NCBI RefSeq assembly: GCF_001428245.1
Contig: NZ_LMRV01000029.1
Coordinates: forward strand, 48,086-112,085
Direction of reading: 5' to 3'
DNA length: 64,000 bases
Source: Paenibacillus sp. Soil522
GTDB lineage: Bacteria > Bacillota > Bacilli > Paenibacillales > Paenibacillaceae
Positions 29,281 through 38,275 of this stretch are shown here, piece by piece. A model generated the notes under the pieces. It did no database searches. It saw only the letters and a program-made list of their open reading frames with translations, and had not been told where the DNA came from. Made by a program: the position numbers and the translations under genes. Numbering within the stretch: position 1 is the first letter of the stretch; each line of letters begins with the position of its first letter.

Positions 29281-32200
29281 ATGATGATTAGTCGATTAGT
29301 ACCAAAACGAGCAAAGAAATCGCAGCAGGTTAGTGCTTTGGCCTCTAAGGCTAAGATGGCATCTGCGGTCAAAAATAATAGCTCGCTATTGCGCAAGCGA
29401 GCAAGCCCTAAGGGCACGCTCGCCGCGCGCATGCTCCTGCGTCGCACGCTCGCCGCGCGCATGCTCCTGCGTCGCACGCTGCTCGCGCTGCTGCTCGCGA
29501 GCGTCGCCCTCGGGGGCATAGCCCCCGCAGGGCTCGCTCCCGCAGCGACGCCTGCGGCGCTGGCCGCCGCAGCCGGCGCGGCCGATGGCGCCGCCGGCGC
29601 CGGTCAAGAGCAGCCGCAAAGCTGGCTGCTCAAATGGCAAGACCCCGCGCAGGCGCATGAGCTGCGCGGGACAAAAGTGCTGCGCCGCCAGAATGAGGCG
29701 GCGGTTATGCTCGTGCGTCCGGCCGATGAAGGCGCGGACGTGCAGGAGTGGCTGCACCGGCTGCAAGGCACGCCGGGCGTGGAATATGTGCACCCGAACT
29801 ACGGGGTGCACATCCTGTCTCTGCCAGCCGGCGAGGCTATGGCCGCGCTGGCTGTGGGCACCAACTCACTGCCGGCAGGCTCCAAAGCGCCGCCAGCGTC
29901 CACCCCGGCTGGCCCCTCGTCTGCGGCCGCAGCGGCGCTGCCGGCTAATGATCCTGAGCTGTCCAAGCAGCGCTATCTCAGTCAGATTGGCGCGCAAAAA
30001 GCGTGGGAAACCGTTCGAGAGAATAAGGAGCTTACGATTGCGATCGTCGATACGGGCGTTGATTTAGACCATCCGGATTTGAAGGATAATCTCGTTCCAG
30101 GCGCTAACCTGTTCAGTCCGGGCGAGCCGCCTGAGGATGATAACGGTCATGGGACGAGCGTAGCAGGTGTCATAGCGGCTGCGGGCAATAACGGCATTGG
30201 CGTATCAGGCATTCTCTGGAAAACCAAAATCATGCCGATCAAGGCGCTCGATCAACATGGTGACGGTACGGAGCAGGAGCTTGGCGAAGCGATACTGTAT
30301 GCGGTTCGCAGCGGTGCTAAGATCGTCGTGCTGTCGGTCGGCTTACATCGTTACTCCCCTTATATGCTCGACATTGTACATTATGCGGAAAGCAAAAACG
30401 TGCTGCTGGTAGCAGCGGCAGGCAATGACGGGGTATCTCTCGGAGAGAAAGCAGCTGTGAAATATCCGGCGGCTTATCCGACCGTGCTCGCTGTCGGGGG
30501 CGTAAAGGCCAATAATACGATAGACACGCGCTCGAACCGGGGCACGGAGCTCGATCTCGTCGCACCTTGGAATGTATACACGACAGCGCTAGGAGGTAAA
30601 TACAAGGCAGAGGAAGGCACATCCATGGCGGCTCCGCAAGCCGCAGCGGCAGCTGCGCTTGTATGGGCGCGCTACAAAAATCTGCTGCCCCACCAAGTTC
30701 GCGCGCTGCTGCGTCAGACGGCTAAAGATATCGGCGCGCCTGGCGCGGACAGCTCATCCGGCTATGGTGTGCTGCAGATCGACAAAGCCGTACGCTTCGT
30801 CTTAAAGCCGGATAGCTTCGAGCCAAACGAAAGCCATTCGGCTGCAGCCCGGTTTCCGCTTCATACGAATATTTCAGCCGTGCTGCAAGGGACGGATGAT
30901 CATGATTGGTATCGGGTCGATACGCCGTATGACGGTACGCTGACGATCCAGTACGAAGCGCTTGCAGCCAGCGGAAAAAGCGTGCCGCCTGTCAGGCTCA
31001 CCCAATATACGAACGGGGTGAAGCAGAGCGTGTACGATACGAAGCTGGCAAGCAGGTCTATCGACATGGAAGTCCGAAAAGGCCAGCATCTTATACACCT
31101 GGAGCTCATCAATCAGAGCAGCGATGATGATCTGCCGTACCTGTTAACGTCGACCTTTACAATAAAACAAGACGATTACGAAAAAAACGATAAAACCTAT
31201 GAGGCGTTTACGCTTCAGCCCCGTTCCCAGTCGATAACGGGCAATTTTCATCAGACCGCTGACCGGGATTGGTTTTCGGTAACCTTCACCCAGAGCGGGA
31301 AGCTTAGCCTTTCGCTCAGCACGAATACGGCGCGTATCGATCCCGGACTAGCGCTTCAAAGAGCAGGCCAGCAATTGATGGTGTACGACGATGAAGGCGA
31401 AGGGCATACGGAGCAGTCACCTGTCATAACTGTGACTCCCGGTAAATATTATATTCGTGTTCACAATGCGATCTCTTCCGAAGCGAGTCCCACGATGGGG
31501 ATTTACACACTCACGATGAATTATACTCCTAAGTATGATGATCCGAATGAGCCAAACGATAAATCGTACGAAGCCTTTATGATTAACCCTGGCACCGAGT
31601 ATCTCGGGGTCATCGGCAGCTATTCCGACGCGGATTGGTTTCAATTCCGGATTTCGAGCCCAAATCTCGTGAGCATGCTGATAAGCGGCGTACCGAAAGG
31701 CATTGCTTTGAATCTTCAAGTATATGATAAAAGGATGAAACAGCTGACAACTGCCCGAACAGGAGCAAGCGGCAAGCTGCAATCCAGCGACCAGCTGCTG
31801 CAGCCGGGCGTATATTATGCGAAGCTGACGTCAGACGAACCCTTTGACAAGCAGTACTACCGTTTAAAAATAAAATCGGAGGAGCTGGTTGCCGGATTCC
31901 GGGATATTAAGGATCACTGGGCGCAAAGCGAAATCGTTGCCTTAAACAAAAGAGGCATCATTAACGGCACAGGCAACAACCGGTTTGAGCCGAAGCGCGC
32001 GATTACGCGAGCGGAGGCCGTAGCGATGGTCGTAAAGGCTTACACGCCGATTTCATCCACTACAGCGCAAGCGAAGCTCTTCAAGGATGTTACAGTGAAT
32101 CACTGGGCTAATGACGCCATTGAAAGTGCGGGAAAACAGGGGTGGGTAAAAGGGTTCCCGGATGGTACGTTTAAGCCAGACCAGCCGATTACACGGGCGG

Positions 32201-32418
32201 AGATGGCGATTATTATCGGCTATGCCGACGGTGTTAAGCCGCGGCTGCCTTTCGTCGATCCGTTCGCTGACGTCTCCAAATCTCACTGGTCAGCTCCGAT
32301 GCTGTTCGCGATGAGGATGAATGGGCAAATCGAAGGCTTACAATCCAATCAGTACAAACCGAAGCAGCAGGCAAGCCGAGCCGACTTCACCGTGCTGCTG
32401 CACCGAGTCATGAACTAA
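29281..32418 (+). CDS. Cell-wall-anchored S8 (subtilisin-like) serine protease with PPC and SLH domains
   Basis: A secreted protease of 1045 residues. The catalytic triad is D257 (IAIVDTGVDLDHPD), H290 (DNGHGTSVAGVIAA) and S448 (GTSMAAPQAAAAAALVW). Three pre-peptidase C-terminal (PPC-like) domains follow (about 510-620, 630-740, 752-865), each with PNE/KND..YEAF and D.DWF/Y motifs, then three SLH domains (about 872-1045) for attachment to the pyruvylated wall polymer. The N-terminus is long, basic and Ala-rich; a 30-bp tandem duplication (29415-29474) repeats TLAARMLLRR before the hydrophobic signal core. Residues ~40-220 are extremely GC-rich. The ribosome site (AAAAGGT) is weak. Confidence 0.92.
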   Translation: MMISRLVPKRAKKSQQVSALASKAKMASAVKNNSSLLRKRASPKGTLAARMLLRRTLAARMLLRRTLLALLLASVALGGIAPAGLAPAATPAALAAAAGAADGAAGAGQEQPQSWLLKWQDPAQAHELRGTKVLRRQNEAAVMLVRPADEGADVQEWLHRLQGTPGVEYVHPNYGVHILSLPAGEAMAALAVGTNSLPAGSKAPPASTPAGPSSAAAAALPANDPELSKQRYLSQIGAQKAWETVRENKELTIAIVDTGVDLDHPDLKDNLVPGANLFSPGEPPEDDNGHGTSVAGVIAAAGNNGIGVSGILWKTKIMPIKALDQHGDGTEQELGEAILYAVRSGAKIVVLSVGLHRYSPYMLDIVHYAESKNVLLVAAAGNDGVSLGEKAAVKYPAAYPTVLAVGGVKANNTIDTRSNRGTELDLVAPWNVYTTALGGKYKAEEGTSMAAPQAAAAAALVWARYKNLLPHQVRALLRQTAKDIGAPGADSSSGYGVLQIDKAVRFVLKPDSFEPNESHSAAARFPLHTNISAVLQGTDDHDWYRVDTPYDGTLTIQYEALAASGKSVPPVRLTQYTNGVKQSVYDTKLASRSIDMEVRKGQHLIHLELINQSSDDDLPYLLTSTFTIKQDDYEKNDKTYEAFTLQPRSQSITGNFHQTADRDWFSVTFTQSGKLSLSLSTNTARIDPGLALQRAGQQLMVYDDEGEGHTEQSPVITVTPGKYYIRVHNAISSEASPTMGIYTLTMNYTPKYDDPNEPNDKSYEAFMINPGTEYLGVIGSYSDADWFQFRISSPNLVSMLISGVPKGIALNLQVYDKRMKQLTTARTGASGKLQSSDQLLQPGVYYAKLTSDEPFDKQYYRLKIKSEELVAGFRDIKDHWAQSEIVALNKRGIINGTGNNRFEPKRAITRAEAVAMVVKAYTPISSTTAQAKLFKDVTVNHWANDAIESAGKQGWVKGFPDGTFKPDQPITRAEMAIIIGYADGVKPRLPFVDPFADVSKSHWSAPMLFAMRMNGQIEGLQSNQYKPKQQASRADFTVLLHRVMN
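29415..29474 (+). repeat. 30-bp perfect tandem duplication in the protease signal region
   Basis: Two identical 30-nt units (29415-29444 and 29445-29474) encode TLAARMLLRR twice, in frame. A third partial unit (CACGCT) follows. It lengthens the basic N-region of the signal peptide. Confidence 0.95.
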
Positions 32419-32435
32419 TTTTTTCAGGGGGAATC

Positions 32436-32702
32436 ATGAACGTCGATAACGAGCTTTACAATGACTTGCAAACCTATACCGGGATGACCGGACTATTTTC
32501 GATTGTCATTGTTTTACTTAGCATTATTTTTGTCTGGTTCGTGCTGCAGGAGGTAAAATGGGAAACGTTTTTTCGTTTCCCGCGCAGCCCCAAAGCACGC
32601 TTGTTTCAAGTGATTGCTGCGGTTATTATAGGTCATTTATTGGCTAAATTCATTTTAGAATATTGGGGCTATACGGTGCTTCTCAAAAGCTTTGTCGAAT
32701 AA
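32436..32702 (+). CDS. ywzB: DUF1146 family membrane protein (YwzB-like)
   Basis: An 88-residue membrane protein with two helices (GLFSIVIVLLSIIFVWFVLQEV and LFQVIAAVIIGHLLAKFIL) separated by KWETFFRFPRSPKARLFQ, the DUF1146 pattern. No function is known. Its place upstream of murA is conserved in B. subtilis (ywzB-murAA). AGGGGGAATC precedes ATG 32436. Confidence 0.85.
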   Translation: MNVDNELYNDLQTYTGMTGLFSIVIVLLSIIFVWFVLQEVKWETFFRFPRSPKARLFQVIAAVIIGHLLAKFILEYWGYTVLLKSFVE

Positions 32703-33088
32703 CAAAAGCGAAATATGTCAATAATGGGTAATACATGACGGACTCAAAAAAAAGCCGGCTTCCGAATAAGTATTAATTAGGACTTGTTTGGATGCTTGCT
32801 AGTGAACTTCACTAATTGGCGCATATCATTCAACGCGAAACGAAGCTGCCGCATGGCCGGCACGAGCCGTTTTCGCTTGCTTGAAGCCGTATTTTTTCTC
32901 AAAAAAGAGATCGTTTTTGGTGAGAAAAGTCATAAAATGCCGAGGAAAGCGTATGCAATAAGTAAGAATAATTTAACGCTTGTCGATTCGTGCAATTGAG
33001 TGATAAGATGAAGTTTGGGTGAAGTGAGGAATTCCAAAATATTCACGATTAGGAAATAGAAATTGCAGTTCGCGGAGGGAACCATAAG
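32703..33088 (+). promoter_or_regulatory. murA: ywzB-murA intergenic region with degenerate repeat and murA promoter
   Basis: No gene is supported. 32831-32878 contains GCGAAACG.AGCTGCCG and CGGC..GAGCCGTTTTCGC, a degenerate version of the second hairpin of the 99-bp repeat; upstream TAGTGAA/TTCACTA (near 32800-32814) forms a different small hairpin. A likely murA promoter is TTGTCG (32980-32985), 18 nt, TAAGAT (33004-33009). Confidence 0.55.
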
Positions 33089-34534
33089 ATGACCAAAATT
33101 ATCGTCCGCGGAGGCCAGCGTTTAAAGGGTACAGTCCGTGTTAGCGGAGCAAAAAATGCAGTACTCCCCATTTTAGCGGCCTCATTATTGGCGAAAGAAG
33201 GAGACAGCGTCATCTATGACGTACCCCTCCTCGACGACGTTATGACGATTCAGAAAGTGCTTGCCTCTTTAGGCGCACAATTAACCTATAACAATGAAAC
33301 GATGCGCATTACAGCACAGGCGATTACGTCTTGCGAGGCCCCTTATGAGCTTATTCGCAAAATGCGGGCTTCCTTTCTTGTAATGGGTCCACTGCTGGGC
33401 CGTATCGGCAAGGTGAGAATTTCGCTGCCGGGCGGCTGCGCGATCGGCACTCGTCCGATTGATCAGCACTTGAAGGGCTTTGAAGCGATGGGCGCAGAAA
33501 TTACGCTCGGGCAAGGCTTTATCGAAGCAAGCACGAAGACCCGCCTCAAGGGCGCGAAAATTTACCTTGACGTAGCCAGTGTTGGCGCAACGGAAAATAT
33601 TATGATGGCAGCCGCTTTGGCAGAGGGTACAACGATCCTCGAAAATGCGGCCAAGGAACCGGAAATCGTTGATTTAGCCAACTACATCAATGCAATGGGC
33701 GGTAAGGTTCGCGGTGCGGGCACAGGCGTGATCCGGATCGAGGGCGTAGACCACATGCACGGCGCAGCGCATAACGTCATTCCTGACCGCGTGGAGGCAG
33801 GCACGTACATGATTGCTGCCGCAATTACAGGCGGAGACGTATTCGTTGAAGGCGCAATTGCCGATCATCTGACGCCGGTCATTTCTAAGCTTCAGGAAAT
33901 GGGCGTAGAAATCACAGAGAGTGATAACGGTATTCGTGTGCAGTCCGGCGCGGTTTTGAAATCGGTCGATGTGAAAACATTGCCGCACCCGGGCTTCCCG
34001 ACAGATATGCAATCCCAAATGATGGCTCTTCTGCTCGTGTCCGAGGGAACGAGCGTCGTTACGGAAACCGTATTCGAGAATCGTTTTATGCACGTTGAGG
34101 AATTCCAGAAGATGAACGCCCAAATCAAAGTGGATGGACGTACGGCTATCGTCAGCGGCGGATTGCCGTTAACGGGAGCAAAGGTATGTGCAACCGATTT
34201 GAGAGCGGGAGCAGCGCTTATTTGTGCGGCTTTGCGCGCAGATGGCGAGACAGAAGTAACAGGATTGCATCATGTGGATCGCGGCTACGTCAACATTACG
34301 GGTAAGCTTGCTGCGCTTGGTGCACATATTTACCGGATTGAGGCGGAAGAGGAGAACGCTGCTGCAGCGGCAGCAAGCAGGCAATCGGCAGCGGGCGTTG
34401 TCCCATTGCCGGCACGGGATATCGCTTCTGTAGCTGCTGTCTCGGCAGCAGTCTCGTCCGAAAGTGAACTGGCTGCTTCCTACAAGCGTGAGAAAGAGGT
34501 TGCCGTTCTCAAGATACAGCCGACCTGGGCTTAA
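33089..34534 (+). CDS. murA: UDP-N-acetylglucosamine 1-carboxyvinyltransferase with C-terminal extension
   Basis: MurA commits UDP-GlcNAc to peptidoglycan by adding enolpyruvate; fosfomycin attacks the Cys in its loop, here C117 in [34 protein letters not shown] at the N-terminus binds substrate with the conserved Lys-Asn. The core ends near 420 ([24 protein letters not shown]). About 55 further residues, Ala/Ser-rich and then [16 protein letters not shown], make the 481-residue protein longer than the usual 417-440. Neighbour ywzB fits the MurAA locus. GGAGGG precedes ATG 33089. Confidence 0.95.
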   Translation: MTKIIVRGGQRLKGTVRVSGAKNAVLPILAASLLAKEGDSVIYDVPLLDDVMTIQKVLASLGAQLTYNNETMRITAQAITSCEAPYELIRKMRASFLVMGPLLGRIGKVRISLPGGCAIGTRPIDQHLKGFEAMGAEITLGQGFIEASTKTRLKGAKIYLDVASVGATENIMMAAALAEGTTILENAAKEPEIVDLANYINAMGGKVRGAGTGVIRIEGVDHMHGAAHNVIPDRVEAGTYMIAAAITGGDVFVEGAIADHLTPVISKLQEMGVEITESDNGIRVQSGAVLKSVDVKTLPHPGFPTDMQSQMMALLLVSEGTSVVTETVFENRFMHVEEFQKMNAQIKVDGRTAIVSGGLPLTGAKVCATDLRAGAALICAALRADGETEVTGLHHVDRGYVNITGKLAALGAHIYRIEAEEENAAAAAASRQSAAGVVPLPARDIASVAAVSAAVSSESELAASYKREKEVAVLKIQPTWA

Positions 34535-34553
34535 CCGAACAGGCGAATATAAC

Positions 34554-34610
34554 GAAGAAGTTGTTTCAGATCAGCCGCAGCAGGCCTATCTGAAACAGCT
34601 TCTTTTTTAT
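34554..34610 (+). terminator. Intrinsic terminator after murA
   Basis: GAAG..GTTTCAGAT and ATCTGAAAC..CTTC form a long stem followed by TTTTTT. Confidence 0.9.
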
Positions 34611-34629
34611 TTAAATCTATTATGAATAA

Positions 34630-34641
34630 GATTCGCGAATC
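34630..34641. promoter_or_regulatory. Palindrome GATTCGCGAATC near the LacI gene promoter
   Basis: A perfect 12-bp palindrome just upstream of the regulator's -35 box. Its TCGCGAAT core recurs at 35887-35894 between the -35 and -10 of the transporter promoter, so it may be the operator of the LacI-type regulator. A second dyad ATTCAAgtTTGAAT (34645-34658) overlaps the -35 box. Confidence 0.45.
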
Positions 34642-34652
34642 GTGATTCAAGT

Positions 34653-34680
34653 TTGAATATGCGATTGATTTCGCTATAAT
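34653..34680 (+). promoter_or_regulatory. Promoter of the LacI-type regulator gene
   Basis: TTGAAT (34653-34658), a 16-nt spacer and TATAAT (34675-34680), 33 nt before the start codon. Confidence 0.65.
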
Positions 34681-34713
34681 GAATGGACTACAGCAAGATG
34701 CAAAGGGGCGGCT

Positions 34714-35691
34714 ATGGCAACGATACACGATGTGGCAAAAATAGCGGACGTATCCGTAACGACAGTTTCCCGCGTTCTAAATAATCGCGGTTATATTAGC
34801 GAGACGACTAGAACCAAGGTTTACAAGGCAATGGAGGAGCTCAATTACCAGCCGAACGAAATTGCCAGATCCCTCCTTAGAAAGCAATCGAACGTAATCG
34901 GACTCATTATACCGAATGTCTCTCATCCTTTTTTTAGCGAGCTTGCGAATCATGTGGAAAACTATGCGTACGGGCTGGGATTCAAAATGCTGCTTTGCAA
35001 CTCTCAGCATGATAAGGTGAAGGAGAAAGATTATATTGAGATGCTAAAGCGAAACCGCGTCGACGGCATCATAATGGGAAGCCACACCCTGCAGGTTGAG
35101 GAGTACATAAATCTAAGCTCGCCGATCGTGACGATTGATCGCCAAATCAGCGGCGATATCCCTTATATTTCTTCCGATAATTTTACGGGGGGAAGACTTG
35201 CGGCGGAGCTCCTGATTCGTAGAGGCTGCAAGAAAATTGCGCATATTTGCGGAAATCTGGAGCTGCAATTGCTGGCAAACCAAAGAACCGATGGCTTTCA
35301 AGCGGTAATGAAGGAAAAGGGTATCCCCCATATGATCATTCAGACGGATATGAACGTATTTGATCAAATGCAGTATGAGCAAATCCTGCACGAGCTGTTT
35401 CAGGAGCACCCTGATATCGATGGCATATTCGCAACGAGCGACATTATTGCTGCGTTTGCCGTTAAAGAGTGTGCAGCTGCCGGGAAACGCATTCCAGCCG
35501 ACGTGAAAATAATCGGGTACGATGATATTAACGCGGCAAGATGGATGACCCCGGAGATTACAACGCTTAAGCAGCCTATTGCAGAAATCGGAAAAACGGC
35601 GGTTGACTTGATCATGAAGCAAATGAACCAGGAGCCGTTCGAAGCTGAAAATATTTTACCTGTGACCATGATTGAACGGGCGACTACATAG
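34714..35691 (+). CDS. LacI-family transcriptional regulator of the sucrose cassette
   Basis: The N-terminal helix-turn-helix (TIHDVAKIADVSVTTVSRVLNNRGYISETTRTKVYKAMEELNYQPN, residues 2-47) includes the hinge helix NEIARSLLRKQ. The rest is a periplasmic-binding-like sugar domain with the usual GLIIPNVSHPFFSEL and FATSDIIAAFAVKECAAAGKRIPADVKIIGYDD. The 325 residues are full length. Directly upstream of a transporter, a GH32 enzyme and a fructokinase, it most likely represses them until sucrose or a fructoside binds; ligand identity is inferred. AAAGGGGC precedes ATG 34714. Confidence 0.92.
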   Translation: MATIHDVAKIADVSVTTVSRVLNNRGYISETTRTKVYKAMEELNYQPNEIARSLLRKQSNVIGLIIPNVSHPFFSELANHVENYAYGLGFKMLLCNSQHDKVKEKDYIEMLKRNRVDGIIMGSHTLQVEEYINLSSPIVTIDRQISGDIPYISSDNFTGGRLAAELLIRRGCKKIAHICGNLELQLLANQRTDGFQAVMKEKGIPHMIIQTDMNVFDQMQYEQILHELFQEHPDIDGIFATSDIIAAFAVKECAAAGKRIPADVKIIGYDDINAARWMTPEITTLKQPIAEIGKTAVDLIMKQMNQEPFEAENILPVTMIERATT

Positions 35692-35699
35692 CTTGAATC

Positions 35700-35798
35700 A
35701 AGCGTAAACGGCTGTCGCCGTCCTGTGGTGGCAACAGCTCGTTTCGCGGTGAAATATAAGCTTATTTATAAATGTGAAACTTATAAATTCTTATATTT
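35700..35798 (-). repeat. Double-hairpin intergenic repeat, copy 3 (inverted)
   Basis: The same 99-bp element as 1895-1993 and 18108-18205 in the opposite orientation, 8 nt after the regulator's stop codon. The second stem is the best paired of the three copies, with GGCTGTCGCCG opposite GGCAACAGCTC. No ORF. Confidence 0.88.
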
Positions 35799-35805
35799 GA
35801 ACGGG

Positions 35806-35833
35806 AAACCCTTGCTGCGCAAGGGTTTTTTTA
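35806..35833 (+). terminator. Intrinsic terminator after the regulator gene
   Basis: AAACCCTTG, loop CTGCG, CAAGGGTTT followed by a T run, directly behind repeat copy 3. Confidence 0.9.
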
Positions 35834-35872
35834 TTTCCAAAAATAATGATAAAGGTATGACATGTCAAACGA

Positions 35873-35901
35873 TTGACATACAGCAATCGCGAATATATAA
35901 T
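35873..35901 (+). promoter_or_regulatory. Consensus promoter of the sucrose transporter operon
   Basis: TTGACA (35873-35878), exactly 17 nt, TATAAT (35896-35901): a perfect sigma-A promoter, which implies tight repression. The spacer includes TCGCGAAT (35887-35894), also found before the regulator gene. The dyad GACATGTC lies at 35860-35867. Confidence 0.85.
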
Positions 35902-35907
35902 ACGTTA

Positions 35908-35921
35908 TGAAAGCGGTTTAC
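35908..35921. promoter_or_regulatory. LacI/CcpA-type operator candidate
   Basis: TGAAAGCGGTTTAC, centred on CG and a few bases past the -10 box, fits all but the last two positions of the TGWNANCGNTNWCA cre/LacI-family pattern. It is suitably placed to block transcription by the adjacent regulator or by CcpA. Confidence 0.5.
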
Positions 35922-35967
35922 GAAAACGGTAGGCCGTATAAATATTTCAAGAATCGGGGGCAATAAA

Positions 35968-37284
35968 ATGAAATCTTGGAAATGGGTACAGCTACTTACT
36001 TTGTCGCTTATCGTCGTTATGGTCTTTACGGCATGTGGTAAATCCGGTAATTCAGGCAACTCCGAATCATCGAAAGAAGGCTCTGAAGTCAAAATAACGC
36101 TGCTTAACTCTAAGGGAGAAATTCAAGCCCAGCTGGAAGAAGCGGCAAAAACATTTAAAGAGGATAACCCTGGCATCACACTTGAAATCATACCGGTACC
36201 GGCTGGACAATCTCCTTTTGAGAAGGCCTCCGCGCTTTACGCCTCGGGTAACCCGGCTACCATTACGATGCTCGATACAGGAGATGTTGAGAAGTTCAAG
36301 GATCGTATCCTGGACCTTAGCGGCGAGAAATGGATGGCTGACGCGGTTGACCGCAGCACCTCTCTAACGACGTTCGACGGCAAAAACTACGCTTTCCCGC
36401 TCGCGATTGAAGGCTATGGCTTCATCTACAACAAAGCGGTCGTTGATCAAGCAGTAGGCGGAGCATTTGATCCGGCAACGATTAACACAACAAGCGCGCT
36501 GGAAGACCTTTTCAAAAAAATCGAAGCTTCCGGCAAAGCGCCGCTCATCATTTCCCCGATGGACTGGTCGCTTGGGGCGCACTACCTGCCGCTTGCTTAC
36601 GCAGGCCAATCGGCTGATGCAGCGGCGGTTGCGAAGTTCGTAGACGATTTGAAAGCAGGAACAGTGGATCTGGGAAGCAATCCTGTATTTAACGGCTTGA
36701 TCGATACGTTTGACGTGATGGCAAAATACAATATCGACAAAGCTTCACCATTGTCCGGCACTTATGAGAGAGGGCCGGAAGTGCTTGGCAAAGGCGAGGT
36801 AGGCATCTGGTTCCAAGGGAACTGGGCATGGCCGCAAATTAGCAGCTTCGATACAGCCAGCGGCCAATACGGCTTCCTTCCTGTACCTGTGAGCAACAAT
36901 GCGGATGACTTTGGAAATACACAAATTTCTTCTGCCGTTTCAAAGCGTTTGGTACTGGACAAGGAAAAAAATACGGCTGAGCAGCAAGCGGCAGCCAAAA
37001 AGTTTTTGGAGTGGATCGTATACAGCGAGAAGGGGCAAGACTTCCTTGTCAACAAAGCGAACATTATTCCGGCGTTCAAGAACATCACGCTTGAAGCAAA
37101 GGACCCGCTTGCGAAGTCGATTTCCGAATATATCGCAAAAGTAAAAACAGAGGATTCGATGAGCACGCTGCCTGCTGACCACTGGGCAAAAATTGGCGCC
37201 TCGATGCAAAAATATTTGGCTGGTGCGGCTGACCGCGCGACTCTAACTAAAGAAATTGAGGAGTACTGGAAGTCGGTCAAGTAA
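35968..37284 (+). CDS. Sugar ABC transporter, extracellular binding lipoprotein
   Basis: A family 1 (MalE-like) solute-binding protein of 438 residues. The signal ends in VFTAC (Cys near 23), followed by a Gly/Ser/Asn tether (GKSGNSGNSESS). KITLLNSKGEIQAQLEEAAKTFKEDNPGITLEIIPV and the aromatic-rich GIWFQGNWAWPQI are typical of sugar binders. Genes downstream suggest sucrose or a fructo-oligosaccharide as ligand; the specificity is inferred. A perfect hairpin follows in the gap to the permease, commonly seen to stabilise binding-protein mRNA. Confidence 0.9.
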   Translation: MKSWKWVQLLTLSLIVVMVFTACGKSGNSGNSESSKEGSEVKITLLNSKGEIQAQLEEAAKTFKEDNPGITLEIIPVPAGQSPFEKASALYASGNPATITMLDTGDVEKFKDRILDLSGEKWMADAVDRSTSLTTFDGKNYAFPLAIEGYGFIYNKAVVDQAVGGAFDPATINTTSALEDLFKKIEASGKAPLIISPMDWSLGAHYLPLAYAGQSADAAAVAKFVDDLKAGTVDLGSNPVFNGLIDTFDVMAKYNIDKASPLSGTYERGPEVLGKGEVGIWFQGNWAWPQISSFDTASGQYGFLPVPVSNNADDFGNTQISSAVSKRLVLDKEKNTAEQQAAAKKFLEWIVYSEKGQDFLVNKANIIPAFKNITLEAKDPLAKSISEYIAKVKTEDSMSTLPADHWAKIGASMQKYLAGAADRATLTKEIEEYWKSVK

Positions 37285-37302
37285 CGATGAATGGCTAAGT
37301 AT

Positions 37303-37333
37303 GGCTTACCCCGCAAATGCAGCGGGGTAAGCC
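37303..37333 (+). promoter_or_regulatory. 12-bp intercistronic hairpin after the binding-protein gene
   Basis: GGCTTACCCCGC and GCGGGGTAAGCC pair perfectly around a 7-nt loop. There is no T run, so it more likely protects the upstream mRNA from 3' decay than terminates fully, favouring binding protein over permeases. Confidence 0.7.
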
Positions 37334-37390
37334 GTTTACTCTTAATAACGTTCTTCAACCGAAATACAAACATGAATGCGAGGGATCATG

Positions 37391-38275
37391 ATGATAACGG
37401 AAAAAGGGCTGTGGAATCGCTTGCGACTGTGGCTGCTATTTACCGGACCAACTTTGTTCGCTTTTGTTGCCGTAATGATTATACCTTTCCTGTATGGCAT
37501 CTACTTGACCTTTACGAACTGGGATGGCATATCGACGACAAGCAGCCTTGTGGGGTTTGACAATTACGTATCGGTATTTAAGGATGCCGTGTTCTGGAAA
37601 TCATTTTTATTAACTTTGAAATATGTGTTTATATCGGTCGCGCTTATTAACTCGGTTGCTTTCCTGCTGGCTTATGTCTTAACGAGCGGCTTGAAGGGAC
37701 AAAGTATTTTCAGAGCGGGCTTCTTTATTCCAAACTTAGTGGGCGGTATTGTACTCGGCTTTGTATGGCAATTTATTTTTTCCAACGTATTGGTGTACGT
37801 TGGCAAAGAATTGAGCCTCCCGCTGTTCAGCGCTTCGTGGCTGGCTGATCCGAGTAAAGCATTTTGGACGATGATCATCGTCACGGTATGGCAGTATGCC
37901 GGTTATATGATGGTTATTTTTGTAGCCGGGCTTATGAATGTTCCGAAGGATATTTTAGAAGCCGCCAGTATCGATGGAGCGAACTTATGGACCACCATGC
38001 GTAAAATGATTCTGCCGCTTATGGTGCCGTCGTTTATTGTCTGTATCTTCCTGTCGCTCCAAAGATGCTTTATGGTTTATGACCTGAACCTTTCATTAAC
38101 AAAGGGCGGTCCGTTCAAAAGCACGGAAATGGTGTCCATGCATGTGTACGAGAAAGCATTCCTGTCGCGGGATTATGGCGTCGGTCAAGCAGAAGCTTTC
38201 GTCTTGTTCCTGCTCGTGGCCACGATTACGATTGCCCAGGTTTATTTTAGCAAGAAGCTGGAGGTTGAGGCGTGA
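37391..38275 (+). CDS. Sugar ABC transporter permease (MalF-like)
   Basis: A six-helix permease of the binding-protein-dependent family. The EAA loop is DILEAASIDGANLWTTMRKMILPLMVPS (about 190). WLLFTGPTLFAFVAVMIIPFLYGIYLTFTNWDG at the N-terminus is typical of carbohydrate-uptake (CUT1) permeases. ATG 37391 stands 6 nt after GAGGG; ATG 37388 and 37376 are alternatives. Its stop overlaps the next start (TGATG). Confidence 0.92.
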   Translation: MITEKGLWNRLRLWLLFTGPTLFAFVAVMIIPFLYGIYLTFTNWDGISTTSSLVGFDNYVSVFKDAVFWKSFLLTLKYVFISVALINSVAFLLAYVLTSGLKGQSIFRAGFFIPNLVGGIVLGFVWQFIFSNVLVYVGKELSLPLFSASWLADPSKAFWTMIIVTVWQYAGYMMVIFVAGLMNVPKDILEAASIDGANLWTTMRKMILPLMVPSFIVCIFLSLQRCFMVYDLNLSLTKGGPFKSTEMVSMHVYEKAFLSRDYGVGQAEAFVLFLLVATITIAQVYFSKKLEVEA

